A stretch of 64,000 nucleotides of DNA from Channa striata (Eukaryota > Chordata > Actinopteri > Anabantiformes > Channidae). The stretch covers positions 682,001 through 746,000 of the forward strand of contig CM065184.1 in assembly GCA_033026295.1 (NCBI GenBank), in the 5' to 3' direction. The notes below the pieces were generated by a model, which was not told the DNA's origin, ran no database searches, and saw only the letters and a program-made list of their open reading frames with translations. Position numbers and translations under genes: made by a program. Of this stretch, positions 11,661 through 22,501 are shown piece after piece (position 1 is the stretch's first letter; every line of letters begins with the position of its first letter).

Positions 11661-14179
11661 CGACAAGTCAGAGATTTGAGTTTCTATTAAATTTAAAAAG
11701 AAAACCTAACATTTCTTAAAATAGAGTTTGTGCATCAAAGCCAGGCATGTGCTTCGATGGATAAAACTCTGACATGAGATTTTTAGGTTCAAAAAGGACT
11801 TAACATATCTTAGCTTCACAAATTTGTGTGTGTGCGAGTGTTTGCAGGCTGGATTTGCTGAAGCTGACTGTTGTATTGGTATTCCAGTTTTTATCTGTTA
11901 ATCTTTACTCTTCTATGTTTTTAGACCTGGGAAGACCGTGAAGAAACAGCATACAGACTCAGTTATGAGGTGAAGGAAACAAGCACACCTCTGGTTTGAA
12001 TGGCCCTTAGCCACAGGCAGAGTTTTCACAGCAAACTAACCTTGATCAATAACATGCTATGGACCTCAGCAAAACCCACTGTTCTCCCTACTGTTGGATT
12101 TCAATATCACGCCTGTTTGAACACTGTAGCCATGGGCCAACTGTGTGTGTGTGTGTGTTTGTGTATGTATGCACAACTTCTGCAGCTGCATGATTTCGAA
12201 AAAGCCTCTGAGCATGTGTGAATGTGTTCGTGGCCTCGCGTGTGTGTGCGTCTGTATGTGCTTGGAGAAAATGCCTGCATGAATTTCTGTGCGTGTGTGT
12301 TTGAATGAAGCCTTGGGGTCTGCTGTGAACGATGCTAACTGGCCCTCTGAACTCTTCCCTGTGAAGAGAAAGAGAAAGCCACTGGGCATGTGCAAAGGAC
12401 AGCATGCCATTTACCTGGGCTACGGATTGGTTTTTAAAACTGGCAAAAGGGACTTCCATGTACATGCACAAACACACACACACACACAGAAGATACTCCT
12501 GCCTTTTGCCTCAAACCCATAAGCACACCTTTGCTCCCTCGCCTCAAACACAAATACACTTCAAACGCTTTTTTTTTTCTCCTTTTATTTTTTATTTTTG
12601 GAAGCGATACAGGCAGTACTACCCCTGCATTTAAAGAAACTAACCGCTCTCTTCATGTGCCCTTTTCTCGCTTCCTGCCTCTGCAAAAAGGCCCCACCGT
12701 GCCAAAAAACATGCTAGTTTACATCCAGCACTACAACTAGCGAGATAACCTTTTGGCTCTCCAAGGTGTTCGTCTCACAGTGCTCTTTATATACAGTGGA
12801 GTGGGGCTGAACGTTTGGCCCTTCCTGCAACTTGAGCTGGGCCTTCAGAAGGCTCTGATGGTATTTCAACCTGGGTAAATGCTCAAAAGAAACAACTTAG
12901 CGGTGAACTCTTGCATGTTAAGATGTGGATTACTGTCGAATGGTGCAAATTATCACATGGCAGCATCTGTTTGTGTGTTTGTGCATGTGTTTTCCCAGTA
13001 ATGAGCTTGTGGATCAGCCATGATTTTTATAATGTTGACGAGGCCTCATTGCCAGTGTTATAAGAAACTTGAGCCCCTCTACCTTATTGTAACCTCTGTT
13101 TGCATGTGTGTGTCTGTGTGTGTGCTCATTTTTCTACAATACCTGCTGTGTATGTGTGTGAGTCAGTAGTTGAATACAGCTGACCCAGATGTGTTAAGTG
13201 GGTCATGGGAACACCACTGCCCACACACTAGGGGTTATACAGTATTCTGATGTGTGTCTAGTATATATATGTGTGTGTGGATGGGCTTAGGACACTGGGG
13301 CAATGCCCTGATTATTACTCAGATTAGTTCTGGGAATTCATTGCTCTTCCTCCTAAGGACCTCCTCACCCACCCCCCACTTCTGCTTCCTTCATTTGTTC
13401 CTTTCTCCCTTTATCCGTCCCCCTCTTTTATGTCATTTTTTGGCAGCATTATAGGTTTTAAATTAACATTACAGTACAACACATTAGTACTAAATTGTGT
13501 CTTTTTCATATTCTCTTTTTATGAAGTAATAAAAAAAAAAATACAACTGTACTTTGAAAAGCCAGGCAAACACACACGAAATATGGTCTGTTGGTTCAGA
13601 ACAGAGGTGCACAGTTCTCAGTGTATAACAGGTTGAGAATACAATTTAACGATAATTGAAAGATGATGCTATCATCAGTACTCTCGCTGCGTGTTTTTAT
13701 CCAGCGTCTTGTCATTCGTCCAGCATTATGCCAGTTTAAGACCAAAGGGGGGGTCATCAGAGTTCATCAGCCTAAAGGCAGAATTATCCTTCTGCATCCT
13801 GCACATAAGCAAACACATGTGGCTTGGTTTTCTGAGATGTTCCCATATGTGTTGCTGTTATACTTGTGTACGTGCCTGCTTCCTTTTCGAGTCTTCGAGT
13901 CACTTCTGCCCATAACACCCTTCTGGATGTTATGGACAGAGGACATCTCACTGATGGATTTGCATAGTGATCCTACAGAGGTTGCTGTGGAGGCTTCTAA
14001 GACACTGTAAGTGCTTTAGTTCCTAATGTTCCATTATTTTCACAGATTCTGTCTCTTTTGTCATTGTGTTCACAGTGTAAACAGGGCATGGAGCGTGGGC
14101 AGAGGTGTCTGGGAGGAGTGAGCCAGCGTGGGAGTAACTTTAGGGACTGCTGTCAGTCAGGTGAGAAAATAAACTGACT
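11661..14179. other. Noncoding DNA rich in TG/CA words
   Basis: TG/CA microsatellites occur at 12142-12158 and 12472-12488, with weaker ones at 13110-13130 and 13262-13280. Open frames of 100-131 codons on the minus strand near 12066-12483 are rich in His/Thr because they read through CA words. No host gene is recognised. Confidence 0.55.
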
Positions 14180-14198
14180 TAGTAATGTGTAACAATAA
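14180..14198. repeat. Left target-site duplication of RTE copy 1
   Basis: The 19-nt word TAGTAATGTGTAACAATAA recurs exactly at 15166-15184. The two copies bracket the truncated LINE and mark its integration. The last two bases are also expected inside the element, so the junction shows short microhomology. Confidence 0.9.
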
Positions 14199-15144
14199 GT
14201 ACGTCAGAGTAGTTCAGGACATGTATGAGAGATGCATGAAGGTGGTGATATGTGCCGTAAGTCAGACAGAGGAGTTCAAGGTGGAGGTGGGACTACACCA
14301 AGGATCAGCTTTGAGTCCCTTCTTGTTTGCTATGCTGATGGATAGGTTGACAGATGAGGTCAGACAGAAATCTCCCTGGACAATGATGTTTGCAGATGAC
14401 ATTGTGATTTGCAGTGAGAGTAGAAAGCAGGTGGAGGAAAAGCTGGAGAGGTGGAGGTTTGCTCAAGAAAGAAGAGGGATGAAAGTTAGTCATAGCAAGA
14501 CAGAATACATGTGTCTAAATGAGAGGGAGCAAGGTAGAAGAGTGAGGTTACAGGGGGCTGAGGTGAAGAAGGTGCAGGAGTTTAAGTACATGGGGTCAAC
14601 ATTTCAGTGTGATGGGGAGTGTGTAAAAGAGGTGAAGAGGCGAGTGCAGGCGGGTTGAAGTGGGTGGAGGAAAGTTTCAGGAGTGTTGTGTGACAGAAGA
14701 GTGTCAGCAAGACTCAAAGGAAAGGTGTACAGGACAGTGGTGAGACCAGCTCTGCTCTATGGGTTAGAGACAGTAGCAGTGAGAAAGAGACAAGAGGCAG
14801 AGATGGAAGCAGCAGAGATGAAGATGTTGAGGTTCTACTTAGGAGTGACAAGGTTGGACAGAATAAGGAATGAGCTCATCAGAGGGACAGAGCATGTTGC
14901 TTCTGTTGGTAACAAAGTCAGAGAGGCCAGATTGAGATGGTTTGGACATGTGCAGAGGAGGGATAGTGAATATATTGGTAGAAGGATGTTGGAGATGGAT
15001 CTGCCAGGCAAGAGGGCGAGAGGACGACCAAGGAGGAGATATATGGATGTCCTAACAGAGGACATGAGGTTAGCTGCCGTCAGAGAGGAAGATGCCCAGT
15101 ATAGAGTGAAGTGGAAAAGGATGATTCGCTGTGGCGACCCCTGA
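14185..15144 (+). pseudogene. RTE reverse transcriptase C-terminal half, one nonsense codon
   Basis: This would be part of the RTE polyprotein that copies element RNA into DNA at a nicked target. The frame starts at an ATG supplied by the target-site duplication, so the first residues (MCNN) are not from the element. RT motif B-like LHQGSALSPFLF is followed by the catalytic FADD box (14389-14400), then the KTEYMCLNERE and GRRVRLQG segments. A TGA at 14656-14658 replaces the Trp codon present in copy 2. The same frame then continues through the conserved RTE tail (WFGHVQRRDSEYIGRRML, RGRPRRRYMD) to the stop after IRCGDP at 15142-15144. Endonuclease and N-terminal RT are missing, so it cannot be autonomous. 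Confidence 0.92.
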
Positions 15145-15166
15145 TGGGAAAAGCCGAAAGAGTAGT
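14199..15166 (+). mobile_element. 5'-truncated RTE-clade LINE (Expander-like), copy 1
   Basis: Only the last kilobase of an RTE-type non-LTR retrotransposon is present: part of the reverse transcriptase, the C-terminal region and a very short 3' tail. The tail ends in AGT repeats, as RTE elements commonly end in short simple repeats. The 5' break falls inside the codons for a KYVRVVQDMY segment. The exact 19-bp duplication on both sides shows a fairly recent target-primed insertion. A longer copy of the same family lies on the opposite strand at 22456-25465. The Expander-like label is from memory of fish RTE elements. Confidence 0.93.
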
Positions 15167-15184
15167 AGTAATGTGTAACAATAA
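15167..15184. repeat. Right target-site duplication of RTE copy 1
   Basis: An exact repeat of the word at 14180-14198. Position 15166 is shared with the element's AGT tail. Confidence 0.9.
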
Positions 15185-18100
15185 TTATGCTTTATTCACT
15201 AAAAATAGTGCAGAGGGTTTCAATTTGAAACTCAACAACTACATTACACTTTCTGATCTCAGTAATTCTGTTACTTTTACATTTGGGGAGTTTGATTGAG
15301 CATTTGCAGTATATTTGTTTGGCCTCTGGTTTCAGCAGGCAGCCTAGTGTGGAAATGGTTGTAATGGCATTAACCTCTATCAAATTTTTATTTTATTTTC
15401 TGGAACTGTTAGTCAGGCATATATGCTTCATTAAAGCTAAGGGACTGGAGAGCTGGCTGAAGCCATGCATTCTGTTAGCACGGTGTTAGACTATAAAATC
15501 TCAATAAACCTGCTTAGTTTTCCCAAGTCTGCTTGCTGAGCCCTCTGCTTTACTTCTCTGATCCTGTTTATTGATCAAACTCTATAAATCATTTTAAAGT
15601 TGACACAAGGGTAGGTCAGTCAGCTGGAATGATGAGAGGGTCTACGCTGACCACTTTTTGCAGCTGGCCCACCCAGAAGACCAAGGAGACTCTCATTGTC
15701 CAGAGAGAACTAGAAACGGCACGCACACACCCATCTACATTATTGGCATTATATATTGTCTTTCTTGATCTCAACTGGTCAATGAACTCAATTTTGGTAA
15801 AAAAAGGACTTCCTGTAGAGCCTGAAGCAGGACCCGCTTTGATCTTTGACCTTGTTAAACTGGTCCCTGTTGTTTTTGTACAGACATTTTTAATGATCTA
15901 TCAAAGAAATTTGGAGGGAAAAAGCATGTATTGTTCAGGATTTGGCCTGCATGCAGTCCATCCGAACCCTAGGAGACTACTGAGATGATGATACATCATG
16001 GATATGGACACAGAAGTGAGAATTAAGCATATTTAAGCTCAGTGCTCAAATAAATACACTGAATTTTACTAATTCATAAGAAGTCATGTGCTGATTTACT
16101 GAAATACAAATGATATTATTATTAATTACTTTCATTATAGCTTGTTCTCATAAGTGCACTCAGTTAATGCTACTGTCCTACACTGTCTGCCATCGGCCCA
16201 GACTGCTATTGGACGGTGGCTCTAACTGGCTTTGAGACAGATTGAGAACATCAGGTGTTTTAATTTCACCAGTGTCAGCCTGTTAAACACAGCTGCCCGG
16301 GCCAAACTGGCCCTCGGCAGCCCCCTCTAATGTTTTTAAGTATGAGCCAAACACACCCCTCAACACACAGGTCAAAAGCTATAAACTCAGAGTGGGCATG
16401 TGCCAGAGATATGCCCACACACACACACAGGCATTCAGTAGGGCAGGCCTGCCAATTGCTACAAGCCTATGGCCAGACGGCGCGCAAATATAGGGGTCAA
16501 AATTAGCCAAGTGGTGTCCGGTGAGGGATACCCTGGCCAACCAACACCCTCAGGCTGGATGGACTCAACAAAACTGCTGTGTGCAGCAGTGGGTGTGTGT
16601 GTGTTTGAGTGTGTGGACAGAGAGAATGAGAAGCTGTCATGTTGCCTGTGGTTTTGCTTTGCTGGTGAACGGCCTAATAAGTAATTAAAGTCGGATTATA
16701 TCTTTTCCCCAAACAAACAGGTATTCAGTACCTGCTTTAAAACATATGTGATGCTCTAATATTCATGTTTTATTCTGTTAATAGATTAATGACAAGGGTC
16801 CACTCACAGATTGTGTGGATGTTTGGTTTGATGCAGGTTGGATATGAATTAAGATAAGTTAATTTAATGGTAGTCTCTTAACTTAAGTTATTTATTTGTC
16901 TTATTACTATTACATTATACATTTTCTTGTGATTATTTTCAAATAGTTATTGAATCTTTGTATATGTCTTTATTTCTCAGAGTGGATGTGATGTTTTGTT
17001 ATGAACTAAATGTTTCCATGGCTTATAAAATTTGGCAAACATTACGAATTGATCCAAATACTTAAGGCCATTGTTCAAAAAGAGGTTGATCTGTGTTTCA
17101 TATGACAATTATTGATGTCATATGAATGAAACAGGACACCAAGAGAAAGACCTGTCCCCCTGCTGCAGCTGTTAGAACTAAAGAAAGTCTTGTCTAGTCA
17201 TGGTTGTGCAGTGGCCACATCATTAGTTGCACCCTGGCCTGCAGAGGCGACTTAAACCAGGCATGAGTTTCAGTTTACCCCTTTTCAAGTTACTCACTGG
17301 TTTAATATGACCAGCAACTATCTGTGACTTTCTGCTGCTGCTGCTGCTGTTTGACTTTTTACATGGTGATGATTGGGGTGGGATACGATACAGGCAGCTC
17401 ACACAAATACATTCACACACATGCAGATTCATGCTACACTGCAGCTTGTGTTACAGATTGTTTACAATATTCTCTAAAGGGCTTTGGGACATTTTCATTT
17501 CCCTTTTTTAAGCATTTTACTATTTATTATAATTTTTTATTTAATTGTTTCACTAATGTATCACTTTTGGTTTTTAAATGTTAAATATTTAAACATTTAT
17601 TTACACTTGTTGCTTTCAAAAAGTTAAGACTGCACAAGTGCTGTGTGAACACGTTCCTCATATACATACTGTACATGTACTCCCAGTCTGTCTGCGCGCT
17701 CCATAACAAAACTTGTTAGAGAATTTTGTCCATTCACGGATATTAAGGGACACACATAAACTGTAGACATTATAAAAACTGTGCCCCATTTTAGGTGGTC
17801 AGTGCCTTGGTTGGCCCTGCTACAAGTCCAGAGTCCTTGAGGTGAGATGGCTCAGGCCTGTGCTTGGCACACTAGCGGTGCAGTGGCTAGTGTCTCCGCT
17901 ATCCAGGTGCCACTAGGCTAAACACACACACACATGCACAAACAAGCTCAGGACAGCCAAAGCCAAATCCACCGCCAAGCCCACTTACAGGCTATGGGAG
18001 GATAAACACACACTTTGGCCAAATACACAAACACATGCAGCCAAAACCAACCTCGAGCACTCTGTGGCCAAAGGCATTTGCTGCACAGTCCCACTCAGCA

Positions 18101-18339
18101 GGGAATCCCAGCGTTTGGCTCTCCGTCTCCCTGGGAAAATCCATCAGAGAAAAAAAAGAGACAGAGAAAGAGAGGGAGGAAGGGAGGGGCAGGGTTGTGG
18201 AAAGAAAATCTGGACAATCAAACATAACACAGTGTTTAACACTTTATTTTCAATTCCATTCTCCTCAGTGTTAATTGAAGCTGTGCTACCTGCCACCAGT
18301 GGTCCTTTATGAAATGACTTCAGAATTGAAGCATATGGA
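15185..18339. other. Noncoding stretch
   Basis: No host gene is recognised. Positions 16190-16340 have balanced, repeat-free composition and might be conserved. A (CTG)5 tract lies near 17333-17349. A 9-bp inverted repeat (TCATATGAC) lies near 17098-17125. A possible SINE-head scrap occurs near 17870-17915 (GCGGTGCAGTGGCTAGTG). The 119-codon frame at 15629-15988 shows no domain. Confidence 0.5.
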
Positions 18340-18640
18340 CGAGGAGCCACTACGGGATCCGGGAATGACTCGAGGAAGGGTCCTATTAAATAAGAGCTGG
18401 TTAATTACTTCGTCCTCCCTTTTGTCCTGCGCTATCCAGGCTCTCGCCGCCATTCATATATCTTTCTGTAATGAGTAAAGCCAGGGCCTGGCACCTGCGC
18501 TTGGTAATTAAACATATAAATTTTCCCTGCACAGAAATATGTATACTCCCCAGGATTGATTTATATGGCTCTCTAAATTGCACAGTTGAGCTTATTTTCA
18601 CGGACTGTTTTTCCCTTTTTTTGTCAAGAAGTGAGAAAGG
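18340..18640. promoter_or_regulatory. Candidate conserved noncoding element (unverified)
   Basis: Balanced composition, no simple repeats and several AT-core homeodomain-like words (GGTTAATTACTTC near 18399, GGTAATTAAACATATAAAT near 18502) mixed with GC-rich words (GCCAGGGCCTGGCACC near 18480). This is the usual look of deeply conserved vertebrate enhancers, but no alignment was made. Confidence 0.3.
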
Positions 18641-19544
18641 GAGAGTCATTCATCAGCTCAGTGGTGAAAAGCTCAATCCTTCAAAACCCTTGTCTGCTAG
18701 AGTCAAGTTCTCTGCTTTACATTGTTACTCTTCTGGTGTTGGTGATCGGGGTGATTGGGGCATCCCAGCCAGACCTTTAGGATCCTAGAATAACTTGTTA
18801 CACATTTGCAGTCAGGACACCTGCTGAAAAATACACCATAAAAGCATACCGTCATCAAATAGGGATCCAACTAAAACGAGTCAGTGATTCATTTGTGGTT
18901 TTTCTGCTAGTAACTATATAGTATGTACTCAAGGAATCACTGATGGCTGTGGAAAGATCAGTTTTTGTTTCCAGCTCATCTTATTTTCTTCTGTGATTCA
19001 ATGACTTACATTTTATACATATGTGTAAAATGTTACCTTCTAGTTTTCACTTCAACACTTCCACATTTTGAATGAAATTTGTGTATTATATTTAAGTATT
19101 TTTTTTCAAACCATTTTCAACCACGCTTTTATTATGCAGAATGTCTCATAACTAATGTAAAGAATACATTGAGATGTAGGACGGTGAATCAGTGGAGTCC
19201 AGAAGGATCAACAACATTCAATGGTCAATACTGTCCATGTTCTTACATTTCTTATAGATTAAACAAACAAACAAACAAATTCAGACTGAAGAAGCTGCTA
19301 AGATAAGTAGCGAAACAAACCAAGAAGAAGTCCACTTGACATGACTCAGTCTTCGAATAACCAAACCCAGAAGACGGAGAATCTTCACCGTCCACAACAA
19401 TGGAGAGATGTGAGGTCACAGTGAGCTTGACCTTGAAAATCAAAATCTCAGTGGAAGATGTGCATTTATATTTAGTAAAATATAATTAGTAATAAGTTGG
19501 AATATACAGTAGAGCAACCAATCACCTTTATTGGCAGCACGGTG
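18641..19544. other. Noncoding stretch
   Basis: AT-rich DNA with an (AAAC)n tract near 19260-19278. No gene or repeat family is recognised. Confidence 0.5.
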
Positions 19545-20155
19545 ATGGGATGGTTAGTTCTGTCACCTCACAACTAGAAGGTCACCAGTTTGAATCCTGG
19601 CTGGCTTCTCCCTGTGCTTTTGTAGGTTTGCTCCTGGTACTCCAATTTCCTCTCACAGTCGACATGCATTTTGTCTTTTGGCTTATCCCGTAAGTTAACA
19701 TGAGATATACTTTATTGTCCACGTAGGGAAATTCTTCTTGAACTTTAACTGCTTTTAAGGTTTGCCAAAGCGTGGATCACGCCGGATGCTCTTCCTGATG
19801 CAAATTCTTCCCAATGTTACTGGAACAGGTAGTGATCAACTGGGGATGGGGAGTTTGGGGTTTATTGTTTTGCCCAGGGACAATTTAACATGTGGTCAGA
19901 GAAAGATGTGTGCGAATCTCCACATCCCAGTCTGGTCAGTGGTCCACCAATCTAGCAACCAGGCCACTGCTGCCCCTGGGTTAACTGGTGGTCCTAAATT
20001 GCCCATAGGCATGAATGGTTGTCTGTCTGTGTATTTCTTTGTGTTGGCCCTAAAATGAACTGAAGACTTGTCCAGGCTGTACACTGCACTCACTCAATGA
20101 GAGCTAGGGTAGGATCCATCCACTTGCAACCAATGGATGGATGGATGGAACTCAC
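19545..20155 (+). mobile_element. tRNA-headed teleost SINE (DANA/V-SINE-like), split by a nested insertion
   Basis: The head (from 19545) resembles a tRNA promoter region with a B-box-like AGTTTGAATCC at 19587-19597, then the SINE body to about 19690. The body resumes near 19980 (CTAAATTGCCCATAGGCATG) and runs through a GTCCAGGCTGTACACTGCAC segment to a GGAT-repeat tail at 20134-20151. The middle 290 nt is a separate insertion. The overall order matches a very common dispersed fish repeat as I remember it. The same body appears reversed at 21845-22010 and 57951-58262. Confidence 0.75.
19690..19979. mobile_element. Nested SINE-like insertion
   Basis: This segment interrupts the outer SINE at a GTTAAC word that is present on both sides (about 19695-19700 and 19980-19985). 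Inside is GCCGGATGCTCTTCCTGATG (near 19782), similar to a module at the 5' end of RTE copy 2 (around 25420-25440). Its right end resembles a reversed tRNA head (GCAACCAGGCCACTGCTGCC). It is most likely a second, older SINE-type or RTE-derived short element. The limits are approximate. Confidence 0.5.
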
Positions 20156-21844
20156 CTTCATTTCCTGCACTTCCTCAGTTGCATTTTAAATATGTATGGA
20201 TAAAGCACTCACACATAATTTGAGGGTGCAAGTGGCCTTAATAGTAAGAGTAAATCACTTTCTTAAAGAAGAAAATAAATACAGGGATGGAACAACATAT
20301 GACATACTCATTTCTTAAGTGAGATTTAGCTTTTAAATAATAATAACCACAGGAACAGCTATGATAATTGTTCCAGTAAAAAATTTAATTATTCCTTTTG
20401 TCTGTTGTAGTCAAACAGGTCAAAGGGTCAGTGTCTCTGCACACAAGCCTGATGGTCTGCTATGAAAATTTCATCCCGTGAATGCAGACTGTGTGAAGCA
20501 GCATATCAAATATGAGCCTGACTCTTGTTCTCTATTAGCTGTCTGGAGAATGTTTCTCAGCTGGGAGTCTCAGTTGGAATGTGCTGTGTAAAAACCTAAT
20601 GAATGTCATAATTAACTGGAGATACTTTACATTTCCAATGGCATCTGTCTACCTTCTTAACCCCTTATTCATCCACATTTCCTCTCTTTTAGTCACCTTT
20701 ATGCATGTTCATTATTCATTTCTGAGAATGACATTTCTTCATTCGGTTTGCATTTCATTTTTCTGTTTCTTGTTCAGTCTCTTTCTTTTTTTTGTGGTTT
20801 TGGTGTTGGTCGAGGCCTGCAGCTTTCATGGCATTCTGACACTTTTGTTAATAAATCATTGGGAAGTTAATGAAAACGGCATTCAGGCATATCCAAAATG
20901 ATTGTGTTCTTTGTCATGCTAATAAAGTGAAAGATGTTCGTCCAATGGGTGAATGCCTGCACATTACCAGCAACTTCTGATTTTACGTTTGCCTGTTGCA
21001 CCTCCTTCATTCTCTCTCACCCTATCCTTGTTTCCTGTCAATCTCTCCTTTTCACAAACCAATGTTTTAGCACATTTATCTCACAGGATATCAGTATGAA
21101 TCCAATAAGGTTCCCCAAGCAGACATTTGTGCTGTTCTAATTTGTTTGGAAGGAAACGGAAAGAAGTTGGTTGCCTTGGCCTGTTGTTGACCTCCACATT
21201 CTCTCTCTCTCTCTCTGTCCCCCCTTCTGTCTCCATTCACCACCTTTGTGTTTCGGCTGTACATACAGGAGAAAAGAACTGCATTTATGTCAAATCTTGA
21301 AGACATGAATCAAAAGTTTCAAAGTCTGCATGATCGACAGTTACACATAAAAGATTGAGGTTCACCGTCTGTCCAGTCAAGTATAAAATTCTCACAATGT
21401 CTATGTTATATGATAAAAAATATATATATTAAAATACAAGAAATTCCTGTTCAAAGAAAATTCCTGTTCTTTAATGACAATTTGCCTTAGCAACAACAAG
21501 AACAACAACACGTTTTACTTATAGGCGCCTTCCTAAACACTCAAGGTCACCTTAGAGACACACAATTTAGCTACAGTAGAATATATACATTTGCTTTTTT
21601 AAATTTATGTTTTAAACTGTAGTTATTTAGCTTATTTGTCCGAACTTTGATACAATAATGCAGATTTTTTTTGTGCTTTGGGAAAACTATGTATAACAAT
21701 AGACGTTTTTTTTTATCTTAAATATAATTTAAGGTTTAAAATTATTATATATTAGATAATATAGTAAAGAAGGGAATATGATATTTCAAACTTCAGTATT
21801 AAATACAGACTCAAGACTAAAAACAATGCAGGCTGTTGATACAC
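20156..21844. other. Noncoding stretch
   Basis: No gene is recognised. A 12-nt direct repeat (AAATTCCTGTTC) lies at 21441-21470 and a CT tract near 21202-21216. The hydrophobic frame at 20581-20901 reflects T-richness and has no supporting features. Confidence 0.5.
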
Positions 21845-22010
21845 TACCATTATTTCTTTCATCCATGTATTATCTATAACCTCTTATCCTGTTCAGGTTT
21901 GCTGGAGGGCTGGAGTCTATCACAGTGGTGAATGGGCAAGAGGTGGGGTCCACCCTGGACAGGTCTCCAGACTATCTCAGGTCCAACACAGAGAAACATA
22001 CACAGAAAGA
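21845..22010 (-). mobile_element. tRNA-type SINE fragment, 3' part
   Basis: The words TATCTATAACCTCTTATCCT, GCTGGAGGGCTGGAGTCTAT and CACCCTGGACAGGTCTCCAG read as the reverse complement of the tail half of the SINE at 19545-20155. They also match the copy at 57951-58262. The tRNA-like head is absent. Confidence 0.7.
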
Positions 22011-22455
22011 AAAAAAAAATTAGTACACTCATTGCAAGAGTACATTTTGATCATAATAATTCTGAAATTAATAACATTAGCCACTACAAATGTTCTTCGT
22101 TTGAAATTATTTGCAGTTAAATTTATTATGTCTATATTTTGTCTGTTTATTATGTATTTATTTTTTATTATCTACTCCTTAACACTTTTCAGTATTATCT
22201 TGGTCTATGCAGTTGTGTGTAAATGTGTTCATCTATTGCTGCTAATTCTCCAAATGGTTTTGGTATTTATTCTTTTTGGTGGATTTAATACATTGGTAGA
22301 AAGATGTTAGTTTATTGTTGGATTGATTTTTTTTTTTTTATTTTATATTGTTGGAATATTTTTGTCCAACAAGCCAATTTTTTCTCTTGATTTGCAGGCC
22401 CACGTAAATAAATTCCAGTCGACAATTTTGACATGGCAATAATAATTATTATTTA
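22011..22455. other. AT-rich noncoding DNA
   Basis: Very T/A-rich DNA with a T run near 22329-22340 and a perfect AATAATAATTATTATT palindrome at about 22438-22453, next to the 3' end of RTE copy 2. No gene is seen. Confidence 0.5.
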
Positions 22456-22501
22456 TTACTACTACTACTACTACTACTATTACTTCTTTCAGCTTTTCCC
22501 A

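Noticed and set aside
12066..12483. Open frames of 114 and 131 codons on the minus strand
   Set aside because: They are driven by TG/CA words (runs of His-Thr) and overlap each other in different frames. There is no domain or start context.
13663..14010. 115-codon frame just upstream of RTE copy 1
   Set aside because: Overlaps another frame of similar length. No domain or splice context is visible, so probably chance.
20581..20901. Hydrophobic 106-codon frame
   Set aside because: Phe/Leu-rich because of T-rich DNA. No other support for a membrane protein.
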